Below are positions 1 through 7,868 of a DNA stretch of 21,544 nt, in pieces. Below the pieces are notes generated by a model. That model ran no database searches. It saw nothing but the letters and a program-made list of their open reading frames with translations, and was not told where the DNA came from. Within the stretch, counting starts at the first letter, position 1. The number at the start of each line of letters is the position of its first letter. Origin of the DNA: Puniceispirillum sp965657105 (GTDB lineage Bacteria > Pseudomonadota > Alphaproteobacteria > Puniceispirillales > Puniceispirillaceae); contig NZ_CBFHNB010000037.1 in NCBI RefSeq assembly GCF_965657105.1, positions 1 through 21,544 on the forward strand. The letters run 5' to 3'. The position numbers were made by a program, and so were the translations under genes.

Positions 1-225
1 TCACTAAATTACTATCTGTTAACTTTTAAAATTAAGAAAAAACAAATATAAAACATATTAATTACATTAAAAATTCTTTTTATATTACTGATTTAAAGTA
101 ATTATTTAATTAAAACAGAATTACGACACATTAAATGAATCGAATAAATTGCAGCTATATTTTCGCGTGACTATTATCGGCTTCATCGGCTGCACGGCCA
201 ACGCAACCTTAATGGAACAGTAGCA
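1..225. other. AT-rich region upstream of the pilin-like gene
   Basis: The first ~165 bases are very AT-rich with many short A/T runs and stops in all frames. Base composition becomes coding-like from about 165. A reading frame with no ATG start ends at a TAG at 221-223, just before the ATG of the next gene. I see no RNA gene or convincing promoter with both boxes. The region probably holds the promoter and leader of the gene at 226. Confidence 0.4.
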
Positions 226-822
226 ATGATACGATGCGTCAAACATAAACAGCATAACATTTCAGCACATCCCAAAAATCATCATGGTCAGATTATTAGT
301 GAGTCGCGTGCTGGTTTTGCGATTATATCTGTTCTCGTCATTATCACGCTTTTAGGCGCTATAGCTGTGCCGTTGCTCAATACAGTTAATCACAGCCGCA
401 AAAGCGCAGTCTCGCTTCGTGTGACGTCACATCTTGGGCATGAGGCGCGCGAGAACTTTGAACTTGGGTTTCATATGACGAAACTTGATGGTGGTATTCC
501 CAGCTTTTTCAAAACCGGCATATCGCCATCTGTTATTCCCATTGGCGTAGCTTGTTTCAAGCGTATTAATGCGGTCGATAATGAATATTTGGGGAACTTC
601 GACATTTCGAGCCCTAATATCCGACACTCCCCGATGACAGTCTCAAACAAACGATCTGTGGTTACATTTGCATATAATAATGGCCGCCAAACCGGTGCGG
701 TGTTTGAGGAGCTTGTAATTGTATCCTGTGCCATGTCAGAAACTGGCGAAATTGGCGTTTATGCTGGTAAATTGGGCGTTATTGATGGCTCCTTCTACCC
801 GATAAACTATGGACAATTCTAG
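226..822 (+). CDS. type IV pilin-like (pseudopilin) protein lacking Glu5
   Basis: Small secreted or inner-membrane protein of 198 residues. After a polar leader of about 30 residues there is a prepilin-like junction G30|F31 (SRAG|FAIIS), followed by a hydrophobic helix to about residue 52 (VLVIITLLGAIAVPLL). This matches the N-terminal helix of type IV pilins and type II secretion pseudopilins, which prepilin peptidase cleaves after Gly. The usual Glu at +5 of the mature protein is Ser, as in some tip-type minor pilins (GspK and PilX families lack it). The remainder has no motif I recognise. The ATG at 226 has only a weak upstream purine stretch (GGAACAG). The gene converges on a second pilin-like gene whose stop lies 5 bp away, so the pair probably works together although the two cannot share a transcript. 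Specific function unknown; the pilin-like call rests on the N-terminus. Confidence 0.6.
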   Translation: MIRCVKHKQHNISAHPKNHHGQIISESRAGFAIISVLVIITLLGAIAVPLLNTVNHSRKSAVSLRVTSHLGHEARENFELGFHMTKLDGGIPSFFKTGISPSVIPIGVACFKRINAVDNEYLGNFDISSPNIRHSPMTVSNKRSVVTFAYNNGRQTGAVFEELVIVSCAMSETGEIGVYAGKLGVIDGSFYPINYGQF

Positions 823-827
823 ATTTC

Positions 828-2738
828 TTACGGTGTTGGACAGCGTTGCGATTCATTAATGCGCATTTGAATATCTGGATTATTTTGCAAGTCAAATTGC
901 CGATAGCTAACCCCGACACCTGAATCATTAACGGCACGAATGTTCCACTTTGTTATATTTTCATATGCTAACATTCGAAGTCGCGGGTTAACATCGCCGT
1001 CACCGTCTGGGTCCTGATTATAAAATTCCAGCTCATATTTACCATTACGCTTTCCATTGCTGGGCAGTCGAAGGGGAAGCACCAGACCATCATGCGCAAA
1101 TGTCCAGTTTGGAACTGATGTAAGGTTTCCATACGATCCAATTGTGGAGGGTCTATATTCATGTGGGTCGTCGGCAAAAGTAAATTTATCAGCAAAAGAC
1201 GTCAAGTTTCTGTTTGGTTCTAGATTGTTGAGACGAAATGTAGCTCTTCCACCGGTCTGGTCATTATCGTCAAAAATGAAAAACAGACTAAATCGATCAA
1301 TGGTATTAAGCGTGTGCTGCTCGTGAAGATACACAGTGATGCTTTCAGGTATTTCACCACGGTTTCTAGGTGAATAATTGATATATTTGCCAGGTAAATT
1401 TGCATCTGAATCTAGTGGCCTCGTGCATGGCAAAGGTTTGGCGGGATAATAAGAAGGCACACCATCAGTGCGGTCAAACTTGACATATCGACTTGCATCA
1501 GTCGGATCCGGTCCACAATAGCCGTAATAATCTTGTGGATAGACATCGCTCCAGACCGAAACACTTGTCACAAATTCGTTTACATTAAATGTTTCTGCTA
1601 CTGCGTCATAACGACCAAGGTCAAAACGCGTGGCCGTGCCATTTGCAACACCACCGCAATTTGCCGTTACCTTTATGATAGAAGATGCTGTACGGCTGAT
1701 TGTTCCTACCCGAGCATTTAGGGTCAGCATGTCATCACCAAAAAACCCGTTATCAGATTGATATTGAAGATTTGATAAAAGGGTTTCGATTTGCGTTGCT
1801 GAACCAGAAAATGTGACGTTTGAACTATTGTCGCCAGTAATTGTCATGCCGAATGGAATTGACGAAAAACGAAGTCGGTTTGTCGGGTGTGCCGTATTGA
1901 TCTGTAAATTCAGTTGTGATGACGTATCTAGCGCATATACACCAATATCTTCAAGTGCTGTTAAAACGCTACTTATGCTGGTGAATATTGCAGGCATTTC
2001 TATGGTGAGGCCGGGGGCGCTTTTGTCAACTGGTTCGATCATAGATGTATAAAAACTGGCAGGATTGTCTCGGCTATAGGCAACATAGCGGGGAAAGATA
2101 ATTTGTTTTCCAGCTTTGACAGGTAATGTCGGGTTTGCGGCTTGCGTTAAACAGGCAGCATCCTCAACGAACAATCTTAAATACGGATTGTTTGATGATG
2201 CGTTCTGAATTGGCAATGATACAGTACATCGGCCGCCGCCGCCTTCAAGGGAAAAGGCGATCTTGGCACCGCGCGACAGAATTGCATTTATATTTTCAGC
2301 GATATTATGACCCGCCGCATCCTTGCAATTTTTTTCAATGCCGAAAGTACTGAAACGAATAATGGCGTCAGATACGAGCTTGCACTTTGGCTCTGTGCCG
2401 CTATGACGGTCTCCATTGCCAAAAACAGTGCCCACAACAAGCGGAGGCGCGTCCTGAAGGTCCTGTGGCATTGAGCTGTTAATATATACAGCTGATTGCA
2501 AAGTATCGCTCAGCCGGTCACGCCTGAAATCATCATAAATAAAGGCCGCTATGGCTGCGTTCTTTTGTTGTGTCGTAAGTTCGTTTCGACCTTCAAGTAA
2601 ACTTATCTTATTCTGCGAAACAAATTGAATGGCGGCAACACTGATCACCGCGAACAATGAAAGCGCGACAAGAAGTTCAATAGTTGAAAATCCTGATCGC
2701 ACACATTCAAAACTAAAATTATTCTTACAAACCTTCAT
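828..2738 (-). CDS. large pseudopilin with canonical prepilin cleavage motif and a cadherin-like region
   Basis: The ATG at 2738 (636 residues) is preferred over a TTG at 2759 because AAAGAG lies about 6 nt upstream. The leader MKVCKNNFSFECVRSG ends at Gly16 and the mature protein begins FSTIELLVALSLFAV, with Glu at +5. This is the textbook prepilin peptidase/methylation motif followed by the pilin helix. Typical minor pilins and GspH/I/J-type pseudopilins have roughly 150-250 residues, so this one is two to four times longer. Residues about 280-350 (LNLQINT..., FGMTITGDNSS, then LTLNARVG) resemble the beta-rich cadherin/Ig-like repeats of large bacterial adhesins; this is a weak resemblance judged by eye. 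The C-terminal part is rich in Asp, Pro, Tyr and Cys and looks extracellular. No pilus ATPase, secretin or prepilin peptidase lies in the window. It could be a surface-exposed minor pilin or adhesin tip. Function is inferred. Confidence 0.68.
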   Translation of the reverse strand: MKVCKNNFSFECVRSGFSTIELLVALSLFAVISVAAIQFVSQNKISLLEGRNELTTQQKNAAIAAFIYDDFRRDRLSDTLQSAVYINSSMPQDLQDAPPLVVGTVFGNGDRHSGTEPKCKLVSDAIIRFSTFGIEKNCKDAAGHNIAENINAILSRGAKIAFSLEGGGGRCTVSLPIQNASSNNPYLRLFVEDAACLTQAANPTLPVKAGKQIIFPRYVAYSRDNPASFYTSMIEPVDKSAPGLTIEMPAIFTSISSVLTALEDIGVYALDTSSQLNLQINTAHPTNRLRFSSIPFGMTITGDNSSNVTFSGSATQIETLLSNLQYQSDNGFFGDDMLTLNARVGTISRTASSIIKVTANCGGVANGTATRFDLGRYDAVAETFNVNEFVTSVSVWSDVYPQDYYGYCGPDPTDASRYVKFDRTDGVPSYYPAKPLPCTRPLDSDANLPGKYINYSPRNRGEIPESITVYLHEQHTLNTIDRFSLFFIFDDNDQTGGRATFRLNNLEPNRNLTSFADKFTFADDPHEYRPSTIGSYGNLTSVPNWTFAHDGLVLPLRLPSNGKRNGKYELEFYNQDPDGDGDVNPRLRMLAYENITKWNIRAVNDSGVGVSYRQFDLQNNPDIQMRINESQRCPTP

Positions 2739-2883
2739 AAAAATCTCTTTGGCAAACAATTGAATGCTTGAAAGATAAGGCTGTTAATATTTTTTTAATA
2801 TTTTCATTTAAGTTTATTTAATATCTGCATGGCATCATTGACGCGACCTGCCCTATTAGGTATTACCTGACCATCATCACACA

Positions 2884-2957
2884 GGCCCGGTGGCAGAGTG
2901 GTTATGCAGCGGTTTGCAAAACCGTGTACATCGGTTCAATTCCGGTCCGGGCCTCCA
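2884..2957 (+). tRNA. tRNA-Cys (anticodon GCA)
   Basis: Cloverleaf read directly. Acceptor arms GGCCCGG (2884-2890) and CCGGGCC (2947-2953) pair fully. The anticodon stem GCGGT/ACCGT encloses the loop TTGCAAA with GCA at 2916-2918. The T-loop is GGTTCAATTCC. Discriminator base 73 is U (2954), the identity element of cysteine tRNAs, and CCA is encoded at 2955-2957. Confidence 0.95.
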
Positions 2958-3166
2958 AAATTTGGGCATTATGTTTTAAGAATCATATTGTATCAGACCA
3001 TACCCCCCACTGATGACAGTTCCCCAGCCTAATCAGAGCTGCGCTTTTGTCATTGGCTGATCCGGTAAAAATGCTGATTTCTGCCAGCTTTGCTAATATT
3101 TCCATTGCTGTTCGGGTGCCAGTGACTATGTTGGATTAATTATGATTGAATAAATTGGGGTATGAG

Positions 3167-3670
3167 ATGACTACCATGACAAAAAACAATTCTACTATCG
3201 TAGAACCTCTGGAAATGCGCAATGCAATGGGCAAGTTTCTGACAGGTGTGACCATTGTCACGATTGTCCAAGCAGATGGTACCCCTTACGGCCTTACTGT
3301 TAATTCTTTCAATTCCGTGTCATTAGATCCGCCTTTGGTCTTATGGTCGCTTGATAACCGTAATGCCAATTTACAGGCCTTTCGCGATGCGGATGGTTTT
3401 GTTGTTAATGTAATGGCGTCGGCACAGGCTGATTTATGTGGACGTTTTGCAAGCCAAACACCAAACCGTTTTGATGGTGTTGAATGGGAAAAAGGCGTTT
3501 CTGGTCATCCGGTTCTAAACGGTTGCTTGGCAAGTTTTGATTGCCGGCATTGGACCGAATATGAAGGTGGAGATCACACAATCTTTATTGGTGAGGTTGT
3601 GTCAATCAAGCAACAGGAAGGCACACCAGCAGCCTATTTCAGCGGCAAGCTTGGTCACTATAGCTGTTAA
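3167..3670 (+). CDS. flavin reductase-like FMN-binding split-barrel protein
   Basis: Member of the flavin reductase domain family (HpaC/NtaB-like), which uses NAD(P)H to reduce free or bound FMN/FAD and usually supplies an oxidase or monooxygenase partner. Visible hallmarks are MGKFLTGVTIVT near the N-terminus, GLTVNSFNSVSLDPPLVLWSL (flavin-phosphate binding region), FVVNVMA, and a C-terminal HTIFIGEVV segment ending in a Gly-His-Tyr tail. Length (167 residues) fits the family. The ATG at 3167 follows a GGGG stretch at 3157-3160 by 6 nt; a TTG at 3146 would add seven residues and is less likely. Its TAA shares the A with the ATG of the next gene (TAATG), so translation is probably coupled to the oxidoreductase-SelD fusion. 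No oxygenase partner lies nearby, so the context suggests a role in selenium or flavin redox supply; this is inference. Confidence 0.85.
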   Translation: MTTMTKNNSTIVEPLEMRNAMGKFLTGVTIVTIVQADGTPYGLTVNSFNSVSLDPPLVLWSLDNRNANLQAFRDADGFVVNVMASAQADLCGRFASQTPNRFDGVEWEKGVSGHPVLNGCLASFDCRHWTEYEGGDHTIFIGEVVSIKQQEGTPAAYFSGKLGHYSC

Positions 3671-5913
3671 TGGATAAATCCGACCCTGCAATTCTGGGTG
3701 ATGTGGTTCTTCTTGGCGGTGGCCATGCCCAGATCGCCGTTTTGAAGATGTTTGCGATGAAACCGATAGCCGGCATTCGGTTAACCCTTGTAACGAATGA
3801 CATGCGCACACCTTATTCAGGAATGTTACCTGGCTTTGTCGAAGGGGTATGGGATGATGATGATCTGCATATCGATCTTGCCACATTAGCGCAATTTGCT
3901 GGTGCACGGATCATTCACGCGCCTTGCACAGGCATTGATGCCGACCATAAACGGCTTCTGTTTGATCATCGCCCCTCACTTCGGTTTGATGTCCTTTCCG
4001 TCAATATAGGCGGTCAATCTGCGCTAGACACGATCGATGGTGCAATGGATCATGCTATTCCTGTCAAACCGATTGCACAATTTCAACACCGGCTAGAAAA
4101 TGTTCTTTTAGCTGGCAAAAAACATAGTCTGAGTGTTATTGGTGGGGGAGCAGCAGGGTGTGAATTGGCGCTCGCTTTATCCAAACGATGGGTGACTGAA
4201 ACCGGAAAAAGACCTGAATTACGCCTGTTCAGTCGCTCGCATCGTCTTATGCCCCATATGGCATCACGCGCTGGAAAACTGATCGAAGCTGATTTGAAAG
4301 CTATTGGTGCCCATATCCATAAAGGTGCAGAAGTCACTAGCATTCACGCCAATGGCCTTTCATGTCGTGATGGCCAGACATATGATTTTGACGCTTGTTT
4401 TCTGGTATCAGCGGTGAAACCACCGTCCTGGCTCGCCTCATCTGCAATCGAATGTGATAAAAATGGCTTTATACGCGTTGGACAAAATTTACAGTCATTG
4501 AGCCACCCCTATATTTTTGCAAGTGGTGATATCGCGTCTTTACATCCATATAGCAGACCTAAAGCAGGTGTTTTTGCCGTGCGCGCAGGGCGTATTCTTG
4601 CCCAAAATCTGCAACGCTACATCAAGCATCAATCACTGCGTTCATGGAAACCTCAATCACGTTATCTAGCGCTTATTGGAACAGCCGACGGAGCCGCTAT
4701 CGCCGCGCGTGGGTCATTTGGATTTAAAGCACATTATCTGTGGCGACTCAAAGTCTGGATCGATCAACGCTTTATGGATAAATATAAATCCCTTGCCATG
4801 CCACCTACCCCTAAAATAGATGCTTTAGACGCGATCAATGCCGATGAAGGCAAACACAGTGATCCGGCGTTTGCGGCTATGCGGTGTCTTGGTTGCGGTG
4901 CCAAAACAGGCCATGAAACGCTACAAAATGCAATGCGTGAAGCTGTGTCTATCGCTGTTGACATGGGAGCTGACCCCAATCTGATGCCGGATGACAGTTT
5001 GGAAGAAGATGCCGCATCACTGCCCTCACCGGCACCCAATATGCGGATTTTGCAGTCCGTTGATATGCTGTCCGAAATTGTGTCAGACCCATTTAAGCTT
5101 GGTCAAATAGCTTCAGTTCATGCTTTTAGTGATATATACGCAATGCTAGGAAAGCCATTATATTCATTAGCTATTATTAATTTGAATGAGGCAAAAATAT
5201 CGATTCAAACTAACCAGCTCACCCAAATTCTTGCAGGTGCTTTACTGGCGCATAGCAAGGCAGGTGTAAAGCTGGTTGGCGGCCATACCAGCGAAGGTGG
5301 ATCCTTATCGGTTGGGTTCTCTGTAACAGGCATCCGTCCCGAACGTGACGCATATACACCAGCTCCAAAAGATGCGGTGATCATTCTGACAAAACCGATT
5401 GGCACTGGCCTTGTCATGGCCGGGCATATGCAATTGAAAGCCCGGGGGGACTGGATCACATCCGCAACCGATACTATGTGCATGAGCAATCATCAGGCTG
5501 CCAAGATAGCCATAGAACATGGCATCGAATGGGTAACTGATATAACCGGGTTTGGTCTGGCGCGGCATGTGATTAATCTGGCAACACGAGCAGGTGCCAA
5601 GGGTTGTTACTTGTATCCAGATGATATCATTCCCTTGCCTGGTGCCCAGTTCATGGCCGATAATGGCATTGTTTCCAGCCTAGCTGGCCAAAATCAGGCG
5701 GCGGTTCGACTCGATCATAATGGGTGTGATCAACATAGAACGCCGTTATTATTTGATCCGCAAACGAGTGGTGGTCTGGCGATGCTGGCAAAGCCAGAAC
5801 AGGCTGATCACATCCTTGCAGCGCTCGTTGCGGCGGGTCATCAACCTGCAATTGTCGGGCGCATAACACATAGTAAAACTGGCATAACCCTGTCACCAAA
5901 GGATACTGGCTAA
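3670..5913 (+). CDS. selD: FAD/NAD(P)H oxidoreductase fused to selenide, water dikinase (SelD)
   Basis: Two-domain protein of 747 residues. Residues 1 to about 370 are a pyridine-nucleotide-disulfide oxidoreductase of the NADH dehydrogenase-2 type, with an FAD site VVLLGGGHAQ, a second dinucleotide site LSVIGGGAAGCE, and a C-terminal FAD motif YIFASGDIAS. From about residue 395 it is SelD, which makes selenophosphate from selenide and ATP for 2-selenouridine and selenocysteine synthesis. GCGAK places Cys409 and Lys412 at the positions of E. coli Cys17 and Lys20. Other SelD features are PFKLGQIASVHAFSDIYAM, GGHTSEGGS and FDPQTSGGL. The catalytic residue is Cys, so no recoding is needed. Fusions of this architecture are known in bacteria and some eukaryotes; the oxidoreductase half is presumed to aid selenium reduction. 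The start shares one base with the preceding stop, and its own TAA overlaps the ATG of selU. Confidence 0.95.
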   Translation: MDKSDPAILGDVVLLGGGHAQIAVLKMFAMKPIAGIRLTLVTNDMRTPYSGMLPGFVEGVWDDDDLHIDLATLAQFAGARIIHAPCTGIDADHKRLLFDHRPSLRFDVLSVNIGGQSALDTIDGAMDHAIPVKPIAQFQHRLENVLLAGKKHSLSVIGGGAAGCELALALSKRWVTETGKRPELRLFSRSHRLMPHMASRAGKLIEADLKAIGAHIHKGAEVTSIHANGLSCRDGQTYDFDACFLVSAVKPPSWLASSAIECDKNGFIRVGQNLQSLSHPYIFASGDIASLHPYSRPKAGVFAVRAGRILAQNLQRYIKHQSLRSWKPQSRYLALIGTADGAAIAARGSFGFKAHYLWRLKVWIDQRFMDKYKSLAMPPTPKIDALDAINADEGKHSDPAFAAMRCLGCGAKTGHETLQNAMREAVSIAVDMGADPNLMPDDSLEEDAASLPSPAPNMRILQSVDMLSEIVSDPFKLGQIASVHAFSDIYAMLGKPLYSLAIINLNEAKISIQTNQLTQILAGALLAHSKAGVKLVGGHTSEGGSLSVGFSVTGIRPERDAYTPAPKDAVIILTKPIGTGLVMAGHMQLKARGDWITSATDTMCMSNHQAAKIAIEHGIEWVTDITGFGLARHVINLATRAGAKGCYLYPDDIIPLPGAQFMADNGIVSSLAGQNQAAVRLDHNGCDQHRTPLLFDPQTSGGLAMLAKPEQADHILAALVAAGHQPAIVGRITHSKTGITLSPKDTG

Positions 5914-6962
5914 TGGGCGCGCCCATAAAACGAATTACCGAATGGTGGCACAATGATGATGTCGATACGGTTATCGATGTGCGCACACCGGCTGAATTTG
6001 CCGATGATCATATTTCAGGGGCGATAAATTTGCCGGTTTTAAGCAACCAGCAACGCATTGATATTGGCACCATGTATAAACAGATTGGCCCTTTTGAAGC
6101 GAAACTTGCGGGGGCTGCATTGGTGGCACAGAATATTGCCATACATTTACAGCAAAGTCTGGCTAACAAGCCGCGAAACTGGCGTCCTATGGTCTATTGC
6201 TGGCGGGGTGGACAGCGCAGCGGTGCAATGGCACAAATCCTTAGCGACATCGGTTGGCATGTGAAATTGATCGATGGGGGATATAAACGCTATCGGCGGG
6301 ATGTGTTAACAAGGCTGGATGAAATACCGCCAAAATTGCGCTTTATAAAGCTTGGCGGCGTTACTGGCACTGCCAAAACGCATATTCTGCGGGCAGCAAA
6401 TACGCTAGGGGCACAAGTCATCGATCTTGAAGGGCTTGCCAGACATCGTGGTTCCTTATTGGGTATTGAACCGGATGCGGATCAACCTGCCCAGCGTTTG
6501 TTTGAATCCGAAATTACGCATTATCTTGAACAATTCGATAGCACCCGTCCGGTTTTTGTCGAGGCGGAAAGCAACAAGATTGGTCAACTTCATATTCCGG
6601 CGGCGTTATTCGCTTCAATGCGTGCAGCAAAGACGGTCCTTGTTACAGCGCCATTAAAAGCCCGTGTTGCCTTTTTAAAGCAGGATTACCAGCATATGAC
6701 CAATCAACCAGAACGGCTATTACCGCTATTTGACGGGCTGGTAAAACGTTATGGCCGTGACATTGTTGATGGGTGGAAAGCGTTATCATCTGCTGGTGAC
6801 TGGGATGGTTTGGTAGCTGACTTACTCGAAACGCATTACGATCCGGCTTATCGGCGTTCGGCCACCGCACATGGCCATGAGGTTATATTAGAGATTGATG
6901 GGGGTTCACTTGATGCCACAGCAATCCAGAAGGCCGCCACACAGATACTGACAATAACCTGA
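5913..6962 (+). CDS. selU: tRNA 2-selenouridine synthase
   Basis: SelU (MnmH/YbbB) replaces the sulfur of 2-thiouridine at the wobble position of Lys, Glu and Gln tRNAs with selenium, using selenophosphate and a geranylated intermediate. An N-terminal rhodanese domain starts at VIDVRTPAEFADDHI. Its active-site loop YCWRGGQRSG contains Cys96, matching the family motif CWRGG. A P-loop follows at residues about 148-156 (GGVTGTAKT), and the C-terminal half contains LEGLARHRGS and EAESNKIG, both typical of the family. Length (349) is near the usual 350-370. The ATG overlaps the stop of the selD fusion in a TAATG, so the donor and user of selenophosphate are made together. selA, selB and tRNA-Sec are not in the window, so selenium may be used here only for tRNA modification. 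Confidence 0.96.
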   Translation: MGAPIKRITEWWHNDDVDTVIDVRTPAEFADDHISGAINLPVLSNQQRIDIGTMYKQIGPFEAKLAGAALVAQNIAIHLQQSLANKPRNWRPMVYCWRGGQRSGAMAQILSDIGWHVKLIDGGYKRYRRDVLTRLDEIPPKLRFIKLGGVTGTAKTHILRAANTLGAQVIDLEGLARHRGSLLGIEPDADQPAQRLFESEITHYLEQFDSTRPVFVEAESNKIGQLHIPAALFASMRAAKTVLVTAPLKARVAFLKQDYQHMTNQPERLLPLFDGLVKRYGRDIVDGWKALSSAGDWDGLVADLLETHYDPAYRRSATAHGHEVILEIDGGSLDATAIQKAATQILTIT

Positions 6963-7014
6963 ATTTTACCTTTCAGAATAAATGGCACGTAAAATGCAGT
7001 TTATTTTTGATGAA

Positions 7015-7036
7015 AACGCGCTTGCATCTGCGCGTT
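7015..7036. other. stem-loop downstream of selU
   Basis: AACGCGC (7015-7021) and GCGCGTT (7030-7036) form a perfect 7-bp stem around an 8-nt loop, 53 bp after the selU stop. There is no T-tract on the plus strand (GGTGATG follows). It could be an mRNA 3'-end stabiliser or a weak terminator; the call is only that of a structure. Confidence 0.35.
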
Positions 7037-7106
7037 GGTGATGTATAACTCCTCACCAAGCCTTGTGATTTACCGATTTGGTGTGTCTTATAGGTTATGG
7101 CTCTAT

Positions 7107-7181
7107 TCCCCGGTAGCTCAGCGGTAGAGCAAGCGACTGTTAATCGCTTGGCCGGCGGTTCGAATCCGTCCCGGGGAGCCA
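7107..7181 (+). tRNA. tRNA-Asn (anticodon GTT)
   Basis: Acceptor arms TCCCCGG (7107-7113) and CCGGGGA (7171-7177) pair fully. The D-arm is GCTCAGCGGTAGAGC. The anticodon stem AGCGA/TCGCT encloses CTGTTAA with GTT at 7139-7141. The T-arm is GGCGGTTCGAATCCGTC. The discriminator is G (7178) and CCA is encoded at 7179-7181. Confidence 0.96.
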
Positions 7182-7245
7182 ATCCTCTCGTTATCCCAGA
7201 AAATCTACCGTCGAAACGGTTGTTAACGTGAAGGTGGCTTCATCG

Positions 7246-7470
7246 ATGAAAAAAACTGCCAATATGCCCGTGCTTGCCGAAGAAGATATAAGCGAGATTG
7301 TGCAAATGGCTCTCTCGGATCATGATAGTTTCGCCCAGATTGAAATGCTCTATGGCTTATCCGACAGTCAGGTGAAAACATTGATGCGCAAAACCCTCAA
7401 ACGCGGCAGTTATGAAGCATGGCGGAAACGGGTGCGACAGTTTGGTGATCGGCGCGCGTATTACAAATAA
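7246..7470 (+). CDS. DUF2805 / TIGR03643-type small conserved protein
   Basis: Short basic protein of 74 residues. The run of EEDISEIVQMALSDH, then FAQIEMLYGLSD and VKTLMRKTLK, with YEAWRKRVR and a tail GDRRAYYK, is what I recall of the DUF2805 (TIGR03643) family. Its members are small proteins of unknown function with a helix-turn-helix-like spacing of helices. The ATG at 7246 is preferred over the GTG at 7228 because AAGGTGG lies 8 nt before it. It follows tRNA-Asn by 64 bp and converges with the cupin gene. No membrane segment or signal peptide is visible. A nucleic-acid-binding role is possible but unproven. Confidence 0.7.
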   Translation: MKKTANMPVLAEEDISEIVQMALSDHDSFAQIEMLYGLSDSQVKTLMRKTLKRGSYEAWRKRVRQFGDRRAYYK

Positions 7471-7500
7471 ACAATGGTTGCCAGATGGCCGCCGCGAAAT

Positions 7501-7806
7501 TTAAGTGGTCTTTTTTTCTATCTCGATAAAGCTAAACGGGCTGTCATTGTCATTGATGACATTATGATCGACACCAGCATAGCGCGCATAAGAAACACCA
7601 TTGGTGAGTGGGCTTTGCGTGATCTGGCCATCAGCCGCCTCGATAGTCAGTGTCCCTGTTGTAAGGGGGACAACCACATAATCCATCGCATGCACATGCC
7701 GCCCTGTTTCCGCACCTGGTGCAAAGTCCCAGCGTGTAACCACAAAAGCTTCATTTTCGGCCTGTTTGGTGGGTATGGCGCGGGGCCGATCAGAATTATT
7801 CTGCAT
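7501..7806 (-). CDS. small single-domain cupin protein
   Basis: A 101-residue protein with a cupin core. The segment FAPGAETGRHVHAMDYVVVPLTTGTL carries the first cupin motif G-X5-H-X-H, although the usual Glu three residues later is not obvious. A second half, GVSYARYAGVDHNVIND, supplies a further His. Cupins bind a metal in a beta-barrel and have many functions, so the substrate cannot be named. The ATG at 7806 has AAGGA 8 nt upstream; a TTG at 7830 is the alternative. It lies 62 bp downstream of hisIE on the same strand with no obvious terminator between, so it may be read through from the his operon. A longer frame on the opposite strand (7474-7872) lacks any recognisable motif and is treated as a shadow. 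Confidence 0.7.
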   Translation of the reverse strand: MQNNSDRPRAIPTKQAENEAFVVTRWDFAPGAETGRHVHAMDYVVVPLTTGTLTIEAADGQITQSPLTNGVSYARYAGVDHNVINDNDSPFSFIEIEKKTT

Positions 7807-7868
7807 TATATCATTCCTTTTCACTGTCAAAGATCAAAGTTAACTGTCACAGACCAAATAAAATGTAA

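Noticed and set aside
149..223. Short reading frame (TTG or GTG start) ending 2 bp before the pilin-like gene
   Set aside because: Only 18-24 codons, no ATG and no ribosome binding site. A translated leader is possible but not supported.
2958..3166. Search of the gap between tRNA-Cys and the selenium operon for an RNA element or promoter
   Set aside because: A TATGAT-like box near 3141 has no adequate -35, and no stable structure was recognised by eye.
4894..4908. Possible selenocysteine codon at the SelD active site
   Set aside because: The codon at the active position is TGC (Cys409) and no in-frame TGA is present, so no recoding is involved.
7207..7220. ACCGT-CGAA-ACGGT hairpin after tRNA-Asn
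   Set aside because: The stem is only 5 bp and the following T content is poor; too weak to call a terminator.
7806..7830. TTGACA and TATAAT in front of the cupin gene, resembling a promoter
   Set aside because: The spacer is only 14 bp and the TATAAT overlaps the start codon, so it cannot serve this gene.
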